Shown here piece by piece: positions 27,968 through 36,866 of a stretch of 64,000 nt of DNA (its first letter is position 1; each line of letters opens with the position of its first letter). Location: contig CBDHGK010000041.1 of assembly GCA_965263045.1 (NCBI GenBank), forward strand, positions 4,712,001-4,776,000. The letters run 5' to 3'. This DNA comes from G963664115 sp965263045. Its GTDB lineage: Bacteria > Acidobacteriota > Terriglobia > 20CM-2-55-15. The position numbers were made by a program, and so were the translations under genes. Below the pieces are notes generated by a model. The model saw only the letters and a program-made list of their open reading frames with translations. It was not told where the DNA came from and did no database searches.

Positions 27968-28248
27968 TATTTTCTTTAGTTTATCGCTGGGTGCCCGTCT
28001 GGCGATTCCGGCTTCGAATTGGGCACATGCCCGAGGTCCCGATGTCGGTGGCGAGTACGAGAAATCAGGAGGGTTTCACGCCTATGAAATCGCGGACGGA
28101 GTCGTCACACAGGTGTCTGTCGACCCGTGCGCAGACGGGGTTACGAAGCGGACAACTGCATCGGACCTGATGACTCTGCCGGGACTGCTCGGGATATCCG
28201 CTGCGAATCGGATCGATGTAACGGGAGACGGCCCGACGACTGGTTATT

Positions 28249-29052
28249 CTAGCGGATCGTCACGTAGGGTGCGGATACAGCTTCGAGTTGGCCCCTGATG
28301 GGGCTGTCGAAGAGGAAGCGCAAGCGATAGGTTCCGCTGGGCACCTCCATTTTCGACAGGTCGATGCGGGTTGGTCGGATCACCGGCCGTGCCTCCTCAA
28401 CCGACCACAGATCGTAATAGTGGGCAACGGGTCCACCTCCGTCCAGTTTGAGCAATCCGAACCGTACGGTCTGATGCCTCAACAAGCTTTCTGGCACGGG
28501 CTTCTCCGTATATCCACGGATTGCGCCGAACAATTGCGTCACCATAACTTTTTTCTTCAGCCCGTCCGGTCCACTCGAGGAGTAAACACCGATTCCCATA
28601 TGGGTCAGTTCGGGCGTGAGGATGTTTTTTCGATGCCCGGGACTGTTCATCAGTCCATACATAACTTCTGCGGCCAACACAGCTGAATCTGTCTCTTCTC
28701 TCCGGATTCTCGTCCAGATATTCTCTGAAACGCTACCTACGAATGTGCGGTGTTTTCGCCCAACCCGTTCCGCCGGGCCGTCACCGTCGAGATTTTCGTG
28801 GGCGAAGAACTCCCTCCGCAGCATGTCCACCGTGTGATCACCCGCAATCTCGATGAGCATCGGTTCCGCTAGCAGTGGGGTGAGTCCTTCACGCACGCGC
28901 TCGGCGTTCACGTGTTCGAAAAGTTGCCCTTCGACTCGCTCGAGACGCGTTATGTCTTTTGACCGGGGTGTCTGTGCCGCTATCGATTCGACAGAAGGCA
29001 GAAGAATGCAGGCTGCGACCATAGAACGCAGCAACAGCGAAGGTGGGCCCAT
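28249..29052 (-). CDS. Secreted CAP-domain protein
   Basis: A 267-residue protein with an N-terminal signal peptide (hydrophobic 'SMVAACILLPSV', likely cleavage near SIAAQ at 26). The CAP/SCP domain covers about residues 40-165: 'LFEHVNAERVREGLTPL', 'HTVDMLRREFFAHENLDG' (active-site-like His), 'SENIW', and 'MNSPGHRKNILTPELTHMGIGV' (the family's second His motif). The C-terminal 80 residues form a beta-rich extension with no recognised family. Extracellular or periplasmic; function of bacterial CAP proteins is mostly unknown. Confidence 0.88.
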   Translation of the reverse strand: MGPPSLLLRSMVAACILLPSVESIAAQTPRSKDITRLERVEGQLFEHVNAERVREGLTPLLAEPMLIEIAGDHTVDMLRREFFAHENLDGDGPAERVGRKHRTFVGSVSENIWTRIRREETDSAVLAAEVMYGLMNSPGHRKNILTPELTHMGIGVYSSSGPDGLKKKVMVTQLFGAIRGYTEKPVPESLLRHQTVRFGLLKLDGGGPVAHYYDLWSVEEARPVIRPTRIDLSKMEVPSGTYRLRFLFDSPIRGQLEAVSAPYVTIR

Positions 29053-29208
29053 GAACTGATTTTACATCGATGTTGGGGAACGTCCACGTGATTTGGCCGC
29101 CTGGCGTCTCAAGACGGGCCAGACGCAGGCCGCTAGACCTGGGTTTGTCCGTTTGGATTTGCGAGAAATTCTCTCAAGTTCTGGGCCCGAAGATCCGATG
29201 TTCTGTTC

Positions 29209-30252
29209 ATGGGACTACCGCAACCCGACGTCCAGACCCGTGAGCATCAGTCTGATGCCGGAGCGACGCGCAAACAGGACCTCCTCGATGGACTGCGCAC
29301 TTCCAGCGACAACGCAGGGCTGGATTTGCGGGGCATCAGCTTGATTGGTGAGGACCTCGCCGGGGTGAAGCTCTCCGGATGCGATCTCAGCGGCGCCGAT
29401 CTGAGCCGCGCGAATCTGCAGGGCGCTGATCTGTCTTTTTGCAACTTGACGAACGCCACCCTGTTTCAGGCAGATATCGGGGGAACGAACCTCCTCGGCG
29501 CAAACTTGACCGGAGCTACAATGAATGAGTGCTCGGGGGCCGGAACCACCTTTGGAAGCGCTGATCTCTCCAACGCTTCGCTCATCGGCGCCGATCTCGA
29601 ACGGGCCACTTTCAGCAAGGGAAGGCTCAGACACACTGTATTCAGCACCGCCAAGCTGCGCGGCGCACGGATGCGTGAAGCTGATCTATCCGGCGCGAGT
29701 TTCGCGCGGGCGGATATGCGCGAGGTGGATCTCACCGGCAGTGCCATCGCCGGCGTGCGCTTTTCCGGGACTGACCTGCGCGGCGCACATCTCAAGGCGC
29801 TCAAAGACTTTACCAGAGCCACCTGGGTAGGCGCCGACATCCGTGAGGTCGATTATTACGGCGCCTACATGATCCGCCGCTACATCGCCGACGAAAACTA
29901 CATCCACGAGTTGCGCACACACAGCCGCAGCTCCGAAATCATCTATTGGATCTGGTGGTTGACATCCGATTGTGGTCGCAGCGCCCTGCGATGGGCCGCG
30001 TGCACGATGATCGTCAACCTCCTGTTCGCGGCCGTCTACGTTCTCGCCGGAATGGACTTCGGCGAAGGCGCGACCTGGCTGACACCGATCTATTTCAGTA
30101 CGGTCACCTTCACCACCCTGGGTTATGGCGACATTGTGCCCTCTACGTCGCTGGCTCAGATCATCGTGATGGTGGAGGTCACCCTGGGCTACATCGCCCT
30201 CGGTGGTTTGCTCAGTATCTTTGCCGACAAGATGGCGCGGAGGGCGGAGTAA
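29209..30252 (+). CDS. Pentapeptide-repeat ion channel
   Basis: A 347-residue fusion. Residues about 35-200 are pentapeptide repeats of the A(D/N)LxG kind ('LSGADLSRANLQGADLSFCN') that fold as a right-handed quadrilateral helix. Residues about 255-345 are a two-helix channel domain: 'MIVNLLFAAVYVLAG', pore loop and filter 'FTTLGYGDIVP', and a second helix 'IIVMVEVTLGYIALGGLLSIF'. The TLGYGD filter argues for potassium selectivity. The stop TAA directly abuts the ATG of the HDOD gene. Confidence 0.9.
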   Translation: MGLPQPDVQTREHQSDAGATRKQDLLDGLRTSSDNAGLDLRGISLIGEDLAGVKLSGCDLSGADLSRANLQGADLSFCNLTNATLFQADIGGTNLLGANLTGATMNECSGAGTTFGSADLSNASLIGADLERATFSKGRLRHTVFSTAKLRGARMREADLSGASFARADMREVDLTGSAIAGVRFSGTDLRGAHLKALKDFTRATWVGADIREVDYYGAYMIRRYIADENYIHELRTHSRSSEIIYWIWWLTSDCGRSALRWAACTMIVNLLFAAVYVLAGMDFGEGATWLTPIYFSTVTFTTLGYGDIVPSTSLAQIIVMVEVTLGYIALGGLLSIFADKMARRAE

Positions 30253-31101
30253 ATGTTGGGCTTCTTGCGCAACAAAGGCACCGATCCGAAGGCCAAACTG
30301 CGCATGGTCCTCGGTGAGTTTGAGCTGCCCGCCTTTCCGGCGATCGCCCAGGAGCTTCTGGCTGTGATGCGGGATGACGATGTCGCTGGAGTGAAGATCG
30401 CTGAATCCCTGGCGCGGGATCCGAGCCTGTCTGTGAGTGTCCTCCGCACGGTCAACTCTTCCGCCTTTGCCTGCCACAGGCGGGTGGACGACTTGACCCA
30501 AGCGGTGGCCATGATCGGTATGTCTGACCTCGAGTCGCTGGTATTGTCGGCCGCCGTTTCCTGTAGCATGCCAAAACCAAGCGCTGCGTTCGACGCCAAT
30601 CGCTTCTGGCACACCAGCATCCGTCGTGCTGCCACCGCCCGCGCCATCGGCAAAGAGTTGCACCCGGCGACTGCAGCCCAGAGCTATACCGCGGCGCTGC
30701 TACAAGACATGGCGCTGCCCTTTCTGGCCACTCAACATGCCGACACCTACGGACCTTTGCTGGAGCACTGGCGCAACAGCGGCGACGACCTCAGCACCCT
30801 CGAGCGCCAGCAGCACGACTGGGATCATGCCGAAGTGGCCAGCTGGATCTGCGATGCCTGGGAATTCCCCGAAACCCTGGCCGTGGCCATCGCCGGCCAC
30901 CACGGTGCCGATATTGCCGACGCCGTGATCCCCGACGCCGTGCGCATGGTCAGTCTGATCGGCGAGGGTGATACGCCCCTCGATCCCCTGGTCGCCGCCG
31001 GCGAGCAACGCGGCATCGCCGCCGACGCCATGCAGCGCATCATCGAAGACAGCTTCGACGCAGCCGACGAGCTGGCGCGGGCCCTGTCACTGGCCGCCTG
31101 A
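30253..31101 (+). CDS. HDOD-domain protein
   Basis: A 282-residue protein with an HDOD domain from about residue 20 to 215: 'LPAFPAIAQELLAVMRDDD', 'VKIAESLARDPSLSVSVLRTVNSSAF', 'VDDLTQAVAMIGMSDLESLVL' and 'AALLQDMALPFLA' in place of the HD pair. HDOD proteins lack phosphohydrolase activity in most cases and act in signalling and motility. Immediately follows the channel gene, so the two are probably one transcript. Followed 20 bases later by a type-B repeat. Confidence 0.9.
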   Translation: MLGFLRNKGTDPKAKLRMVLGEFELPAFPAIAQELLAVMRDDDVAGVKIAESLARDPSLSVSVLRTVNSSAFACHRRVDDLTQAVAMIGMSDLESLVLSAAVSCSMPKPSAAFDANRFWHTSIRRAATARAIGKELHPATAAQSYTAALLQDMALPFLATQHADTYGPLLEHWRNSGDDLSTLERQQHDWDHAEVASWICDAWEFPETLAVAIAGHHGADIADAVIPDAVRMVSLIGEGDTPLDPLVAAGEQRGIAADAMQRIIEDSFDAADELARALSLAA

Positions 31102-31122
31102 GGTGCCCCTCGGCGAGGCTCT

Positions 31123-31395
31123 AGTGGCCTGTAACAGAGACATCGCCAGTGGCGCCGATGGGTCTTGCCAGGCGAGATTGCGAAGCGAGGAGGGAATGAT
31201 GCTGTTTCATCATGACCGACGAGCGACAAAGATATCGACGGCAACCCCCATCGGCCCGAAGGGTTCGGGCGGAACGGAGCCGTCTTCGTTGTCGCTCCTC
31301 CTCGGAATGTAGCAGCATTCCCTCGTCGTCGACTCCTAAAATCCGGCCCCGTTGCGCTCCGAACGCCACTGGCGATGTCTCTGTTACAGGCCACT
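31123..31395. repeat. MITE-like palindromic-ended repeat, type B
   Basis: A 273-bp element with long inverted ends (AGTGGCCTGTAACAGAGACA and beyond, about 30 bp) and CTAG near each border (31121-31124; 31397-31400). Its core shares blocks with the type-A repeats, for example 'TGACCGACGA.CGACAAAG', 'GCCGTCTTCGTTGTCG' and 'AATCCGGCCCCGTT', but the ends are different. No gene inside. Confidence 0.82.
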
Positions 31396-31620
31396 GCTAG
31401 GCCAACTTCCAGCAGGCGATAGCGCTCGCCGATGAAGCTTTCGCATCTGTTGCTGGGGCACAGCTTCTTAACATGTCCCAAGTCGGCCAATTTCAGAGCC
31501 TATGACCCTAAAGCATAGGCTGTGTGAGTCGATAATAGCTATAGAGACTCAGCTGGCTCGTCGGTCTGCCCGGTGGAAATACTGCGTCCGCGGGATTGAG
31601 AACGAGCGAAGAGGATTTCA

Positions 31621-32385
31621 TTGGATCTTGCAACACTAATCGGTCTGATCGGCGCATCCGGTATCGTACTCTCGTCCATCCTGTTGGGCGGTTCCGCCGG
31701 CACCTTTGTCAATACCCCGTCTATATTGGTCGTGCTTGGCGGCACCGTGCTCGTCACGATGGTGAAATTCAGCCTGGAGCAGTTCATGGGCGCCACATCA
31801 GTCGCAGTGAAAGCGTTTTTGCACAAGCCCTCGGCACCTCAGGACTTGATCGAAACCACAATCATGCTGTCCAAGTCTTCACGTAAGGACGGCATGCTCG
31901 CCCTCGAGGATGCCGAGGTACCCGATAAATTCATGAAAACGGGTGTAGACCTGCTGGTCGACGGTCATCCCGCAGACATGATCCGCTCGATGCTTTCACA
32001 GGACCTGAGCCTGACCCTACAGCGCCATGCCAACGGCCAGTCCATCTTCAAGGCGATTGGCGACGTTGGTCCCGCGATGGGCATGATCGGAACGCTCATC
32101 GGCCTGGTACAGATGCTTGCGAACATGGACGATCCGAGATCTATTGGCCCGGCGATGGCAGTTGCGTTGTTGACCACACTGTATGGCGCCGTCCTGGCCA
32201 ACATGTTCGCACTTCCCATCGCCGACAAACTGGAGGTGCGCACCAAAGAAGAGAAAAACTCAAAATCTCTGATAATCGATGCCCTGCTCAGCATTCACGA
32301 AGGGCAGAATCCCAGAGTCATGGAAAGCATGCTGCGGAACTATTTACCCAAGAAGGCCAAGGCTGATGAAGGGTCTGGGGGATAG
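31621..32385 (+). CDS. motA: MotA/PomA-type flagellar stator protein
   Basis: A 254-residue membrane protein with four hydrophobic segments (about 5-25, 32-50, 145-170, 178-200). 'AIGDVGPAMGMIGTLIGLVQML' and 'AVALLTTLYGAVLANMFALPIADKL' are the conserved helices 3 and 4 of MotA/PomA. The start is TTG at 31621 with AGAGGA six bases upstream. It forms the ion channel of a stator with the next gene and probably uses Na+ or H+; the ion cannot be read from the sequence. No other flagellar gene is in the window. Confidence 0.9.
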   Translation: MDLATLIGLIGASGIVLSSILLGGSAGTFVNTPSILVVLGGTVLVTMVKFSLEQFMGATSVAVKAFLHKPSAPQDLIETTIMLSKSSRKDGMLALEDAEVPDKFMKTGVDLLVDGHPADMIRSMLSQDLSLTLQRHANGQSIFKAIGDVGPAMGMIGTLIGLVQMLANMDDPRSIGPAMAVALLTTLYGAVLANMFALPIADKLEVRTKEEKNSKSLIIDALLSIHEGQNPRVMESMLRNYLPKKAKADEGSGG

Positions 32386-32408
32386 CCGGAACAGCAGCTG
32401 TAACGGAT

Positions 32409-33281
32409 ATGCCTGATGTAGAAGTGCAACAATCGAAAGGTCGCGCCATTCCGGCCTGGGTCGTGACGTTTGCCGATTTGATGACATTGCTGATGTGCTT
32501 TTTCGTGCTGCTTCTTTCGTTTTCAGTCATGGATAACGAGAAATTCAAGCAAATGTCTGGCTCCATGAAAGACGCGTTCGGCGTTCAGGCAGACGTCGAA
32601 GTCATGGTTATTCCCAAAGGAACCAGCATAATCACCCAGGAGTTCAGGCCTGGCGTGCCCGAACAATCACTGATAAACGACTCGGTCAGACAATTTACCA
32701 TCAATGACAGCCAAAGCACGCTCGATGCCGTTGAGAGACAGGACAATGAACGGCAGGCAACACAAGATCATGCGAGGGAAATTCGCGAGGCCCTCCGGGA
32801 AGAGATTGAGACTGGCAGTGTTGCTGTTCAGACAGAAGGCATGAAAGTAATCATACATATACTCGAAAATGCATCTTTCGAATCCGGCTACGCCGACGTC
32901 CGGCCGGGATTCATTCCGGTATTGACAAAAATTGCAGGATTGATTGCCAGCACCACTGGAACTGTCAACGTGTCCGGACACACCGACAACGTCCCAATTT
33001 CGACTGGTCGATTTCGCTCGAACTGGGAGTTATCGACAACGCGCGCCGTATCCGTTGCACATGAGTTAATGAAGACTGCGGCGGTCGAGCCGGAAAAGTT
33101 CATAGTGACGGGGCATGCCGATACAAAACCTCTGGCCGGGAACGACAATAGAGAAAACCGCGCAAAGAACCGGCGAGTCGACATCACTATCGTACGCGGC
33201 AACGAGCTTGACACAATCTTTCGCATGAGAATCGATGAGGCATTGATCCCGGGCGCAAACCTTCCGGGATCAATGCGATGA
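32409..33281 (+). CDS. motB: MotB/PomB-type flagellar stator protein
   Basis: A 290-residue protein. One N-terminal transmembrane helix carries the ion-carrying Asp in 'WVVTFADLMTLLMCFFVLLLSFSVMD'. A plug/linker follows, then a C-terminal OmpA-like peptidoglycan-binding domain (about 165-275): 'NVSGHTDNVPISTGRFRSNWELSTTRA' and 'VTGHADTKPLAGNDNRENRAKNRRVDI'. Starts 23 bases after the motA stop. Confidence 0.92.
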   Translation: MPDVEVQQSKGRAIPAWVVTFADLMTLLMCFFVLLLSFSVMDNEKFKQMSGSMKDAFGVQADVEVMVIPKGTSIITQEFRPGVPEQSLINDSVRQFTINDSQSTLDAVERQDNERQATQDHAREIREALREEIETGSVAVQTEGMKVIIHILENASFESGYADVRPGFIPVLTKIAGLIASTTGTVNVSGHTDNVPISTGRFRSNWELSTTRAVSVAHELMKTAAVEPEKFIVTGHADTKPLAGNDNRENRAKNRRVDITIVRGNELDTIFRMRIDEALIPGANLPGSMR

Positions 33282-33735
33282 GCAACGGTTAGGAATAAAG
33301 ATGCTCATTTCGAATCATCGAAATCGTATTCCTGAAGCTTAAGGTCATCAGCGCCGACGAAGACCGGACCAGAGACAATATCTGGATACGCCACATCCAG
33401 CCCCAGCTGAAACAGGTGTAGCCCGGCAGAGCATTTCGGAATGCATCGGGTTTCGTGATGATGGGACCTGCCCGGCGAAAACCCCTCACGACAAAAACTC
33501 AGTCTTCAAAGCACTGACGACACAACTCAACTACCGTCGCCCGCGGTCTCCAGTGCATTGACCCATCCACCTCGCCCGTCGGGTCGGTTTGCAGGTGCGT
33601 CAGACCGCCTGAGGCGACCCGACATCGCTCCCACCGAACACTCCCTGGACCGACGAATCAGGCTTTTGCAGTGATACTGTACGTCGTGGCAATTATTGAA
33701 CACCTGACAGCTCGAGAGCCCCTGGCGGAGATTAC
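33282..33735. other. Gene-free stretch
   Basis: 454 bases between motB and the FAD oxidase gene. Short frames on both strands show no known motif. It separates the motility pair from core metabolic genes and may mark the edge of an imported segment. Confidence 0.4.
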
Positions 33736-34953
33736 GTGGCGATGAACCAGCAATACGATGTCACCGTGATCGGGGCCGGACTGATCGGCCTATCAACCGC
33801 GATGCGGATGCTGGAACGATATCCGAAACTCCGAGTCGCAGTCGTCGAGAAAGACCCGCATCCGGCATCCCAACAGTCCGGGCACAACAGCGGCGTCATT
33901 CACTCCGGAATTTACTACAAGCCTGGATCGTTCAAGTCTCGGTTCTGCGTCGAAGGCCGCGCGTCGATGACCGAGTTCTGCATCGACAATGAAATTCCCA
34001 CGTGGACATGCGGCAAATTAATTGTTGCGACGCGGGCCGAGGAGATTCCCCGACTCCAGACGCTTCTTGAGCGCGGCACCGCGAATGACGTCGTCGGTCT
34101 GGAACTGGTCGGACCCGAACGGATTCAGGAAATCGAGCCGCATGTCCGTGCCGTCAAGGCACTGTGGGCCCCCGGCACCGGCATCGTCGATTTTCGCAAC
34201 GTGGCCCGGGTTTATCTGGACAAGGTCCAGTCCGGCGGGGGGGAAGCACACTTCAACACCCGAGTGAAAAGGGTCCGCAAGCGCGGAGGCGAGACCGTCA
34301 TCGAGACCAACGGGCGGGAATTCCGGACGCGCAACATCGTCAACTGCGCCGGCCTGCACTCGGACGTGGTCGCGCGAATCATGGGTGTCCGGCCGAATCT
34401 CAGAATAATTCCGTTTCGAGGCGAGTACTACAACCTGACCAAAGTAAAAGAGTTCCTGGTCAAAGGCCTGATCTATCCGGTCCCCGACCCGGCGTTCCCC
34501 TTTCTGGGCGTCCACTTCACGCAGACGATGAAGGGCTTCGTGGAGGCGGGACCGAACGCCGTCCTGGCGACGAAGAGGGAAGGCTACCGCAAACGGGACA
34601 TCTCACTGGTCGAACTGGCCGGTACTCTGGGCTACCCGGGGTTCTGGCGACTTGCACTCCGCGAATGGAAGATCGCCGCATGGGAAATCAACCGGTCGTT
34701 CAGGAAAAGCGTATTCGTCAAGAGTCTGCAGCAACTGATCCCCGAAGTGACATCGAACGATCTCAGTCCCGGGGGCTCCGGCGTCCGCGCCCAGGCGGTG
34801 GCGCCGGACGGCTCGCTTCTGGATGACTTCCGTATCGAACAGACGCCCAATGCAATCCACGTACTCAACGCACCCTCGCCCGGAGCGACGTCGTCTCTCG
34901 TCATCGGCGGCCACATCGTCGACCTAGCGGAACAAAGCTTCTCGCTTCGTTAG
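33736..34953 (+). CDS. lhgO: L-2-hydroxyglutarate oxidase
   Basis: A 405-residue FAD enzyme of the DAO family. The N-terminal dinucleotide motif is 'DVTVIGAGLIGLSTAMRM', and the signature 'QSGHNSGVIHSGIYYKPGS' is typical of LhgO/YgaF. 'YYNLTKVKEFLVKGLIYPVPDPAFPFLGVHFT' and the C-terminal 'NAPSPGATSSLVIGGHI' also match. The start is GTG 33736 or ATG 33742; GGCGGAG at 33725 favours the GTG spacing only slightly. It oxidises L-2-hydroxyglutarate to 2-oxoglutarate at the membrane, a metabolite-repair step. Confidence 0.93.
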   Translation: MAMNQQYDVTVIGAGLIGLSTAMRMLERYPKLRVAVVEKDPHPASQQSGHNSGVIHSGIYYKPGSFKSRFCVEGRASMTEFCIDNEIPTWTCGKLIVATRAEEIPRLQTLLERGTANDVVGLELVGPERIQEIEPHVRAVKALWAPGTGIVDFRNVARVYLDKVQSGGGEAHFNTRVKRVRKRGGETVIETNGREFRTRNIVNCAGLHSDVVARIMGVRPNLRIIPFRGEYYNLTKVKEFLVKGLIYPVPDPAFPFLGVHFTQTMKGFVEAGPNAVLATKREGYRKRDISLVELAGTLGYPGFWRLALREWKIAAWEINRSFRKSVFVKSLQQLIPEVTSNDLSPGGSGVRAQAVAPDGSLLDDFRIEQTPNAIHVLNAPSPGATSSLVIGGHIVDLAEQSFSLR

Positions 34954-34990
34954 CGTCCTGACTCAGAAGTTCACGACATAAGATTTCGCT

Positions 34991-35054
34991 CGATCGTTCA
35001 ATCAGACATCCTGTCTGAACGATCGGCGACCCTCGCCATCTTCCTGATGGCGAG
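34991..35054. terminator. Two tandem hairpins between convergent genes
   Basis: The first hairpin, 34991-35025, has arms CGATCGTT/AACGATCG and CAGACA/TGTCTG with a four-base bulge. The second, 35032-35054, is a perfect 9-bp stem (CTCGCCATC/GATGGCGAG) with loop TTCCT. They lie between lhgO (plus) and the permease gene (minus) and probably end transcription from both sides, though there is no T-run. Confidence 0.6.
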
Positions 35055-35220
35055 GCCTATAGGGATTAGGCGAATCGTTGAAGCGGGTCCGACAATGGCC
35101 CCGCACGGTCCCACGTGCGGGGGACGGCTTTCATAGTGAAGAGGCGAGCCCGTGCGTCCGTGGAAGAAATCGATCGGATCTGGACAAACCTGTTATTCAA
35201 CGAACCTCCGACTCACGACA

Positions 35221-36570
35221 CTAGACCAGTCCCACGATCCACAACGCGTACACCACGACCATCGCCACCGTTCCGTTCACGAACGTCACGCCCCCATACG
35301 ACATCAGGGCCGCCTTCAGCGACATCCGCGAAAGCGAGGTGCACACCCAGAAGTAGCTCGAGTTCGGGAACTTGATGATGATGGAACCGGCCGCACCGGC
35401 CAGCATTGTCGCTTCCGGACTCAGACCGAGCGTACCCATCATGGGAGCGACCACGGAGGCGGCCGTGATGACGCCCACCGTCGTCGAACCCGTGATGACG
35501 TTGCCGACGATGCCAAGAACGAACGGGAGGAAGATCGCAGGCAGTCCGGTGAAGGCAACGGCCATGGCGATCGTATCGACTGCCGGCGTTCCACGAAGGA
35601 TCTGACTCAGCGCACCACCGAGCCCCGTCACCATGATGATCATGGCAGAGGTCCGCAGGGCGTTCTCGACCCACTCACCGGTGCGGGCTCGGGCCTGTTC
35701 CCGGGTGGTGTTCCGGAATGCCAGCCACACACCAATGCCGAGAGCGACGACAGGCCAGCCCAGATACAGCATCACGCCATTCACAATGTGCTCGGGCGGC
35801 AGCAGCAGACGCGCCGCGCTCTGTCCCGCGATCAGGACCAGCGGAATGAGGATCGGCGCGTAGGCCCGCCCGGTCGATGGCAACTGCGATTCCCGTCCTT
35901 GCTCTATCAACGATTGGCCCACGAATTCCTTCGATGGGGGAGAGTCGATGCGGGGTCCGATCACCAGGGCGAAAACCCATCCGGCCAGAGAAGCGACGAG
36001 AGTCGCAAGTCCTCCGTATACGATGACGGTCCCGAGATCGGCCCCGACCAGGGCGGCTGCGGCGAGTGGACCGGGCGTCGGCGGCACCATCGCATGCGTC
36101 ATTTGCATCGCGCCGACCAGGCCCGTCGCCATGACGCTCATGTTGACGGCACTCTTGAGCGCGGCGGAGTGAACGAGGGGATTGAGAATCACGTAGCCGA
36201 CGTCGGAAAAAATGGCGAGACCGATGATCCAGCCGCTCATCGTCAGGGCCAACGGCATGCGCCGTTCTCCCACCCAGTGGATCATCGAAGACGTAATGCG
36301 CTCGATTCCACCGGTATGTTTGAGTGCCTCCGCAATGATCGAACCCACCACGATCACGACCGCAATGCTCTCTATCGTACCGCCAAATCCCTGCTCAAAC
36401 GCAGTGATGAACGCCCCCCTGTCGATACCCGGCAACAGGGCAAACAATACGATCGGTACCAGCAGCGCAAGGAAGACGTGCCACTTGAAGCGTGTGATCA
36501 TCAAGAACAGCAGTGCGATCACGGCGATCAGGCCTCCAATGGCAACGATTGCACTCTCAGTGATCATCAA
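35221..36570 (-). CDS. GntP-family permease
   Basis: A 449-residue protein with about 12-13 hydrophobic segments. Conserved parts of the GntP family are present: 'GFGGTIESIAVVIVVGSIIAEALKHTGG', 'VGAMQMTHAMVPPTPGPLAAAALVGADLG' and 'SYFWVCTSLSRMSLK'. It takes up gluconate-like sugar acids or short hydroxy acids with protons. Convergent with lhgO, so a link to hydroxy-acid metabolism is possible but unproven. Confidence 0.9.
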   Translation of the reverse strand: MMITESAIVAIGGLIAVIALLFLMITRFKWHVFLALLVPIVLFALLPGIDRGAFITAFEQGFGGTIESIAVVIVVGSIIAEALKHTGGIERITSSMIHWVGERRMPLALTMSGWIIGLAIFSDVGYVILNPLVHSAALKSAVNMSVMATGLVGAMQMTHAMVPPTPGPLAAAALVGADLGTVIVYGGLATLVASLAGWVFALVIGPRIDSPPSKEFVGQSLIEQGRESQLPSTGRAYAPILIPLVLIAGQSAARLLLPPEHIVNGVMLYLGWPVVALGIGVWLAFRNTTREQARARTGEWVENALRTSAMIIMVTGLGGALSQILRGTPAVDTIAMAVAFTGLPAIFLPFVLGIVGNVITGSTTVGVITAASVVAPMMGTLGLSPEATMLAGAAGSIIIKFPNSSYFWVCTSLSRMSLKAALMSYGGVTFVNGTVAMVVVYALWIVGLV

Positions 36571-36866
36571 CGCCTCCTCGAAAAATGTTTACCGTGCCGC
36601 CTGCGGCCAATTGGTCCCGGCGCCTGCGGTCAATGTTCCCGGTTGGATGCGGAAACACGATAGTCTCCGAGGCCCGATATTCCAATCTAAACCTGCGCCG
36701 CGCGTGTCCGGGCAACGATTTTTGGCGCGAACCGTCTAAAACGGGGTGTCGACACGGGCCGAGGCCCATCAAACTCCTGTTCAGCCATTGTGCTGAAGAT
36801 ATTGCGTCGTATCGCTGACCGATGTACGCTTTAGTGGCCGTTAACAGCATCGGAGGAGAGTTCCTA

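Noticed and set aside
27924..28298. 124-residue plus-strand frame overlapping tRNA-Ser
   Set aside because: It starts inside the tRNA. Its later part ('GFHAYEIADGVVTQVSV') looks somewhat like a phosphoesterase tail, but that is too weak to call a gene.
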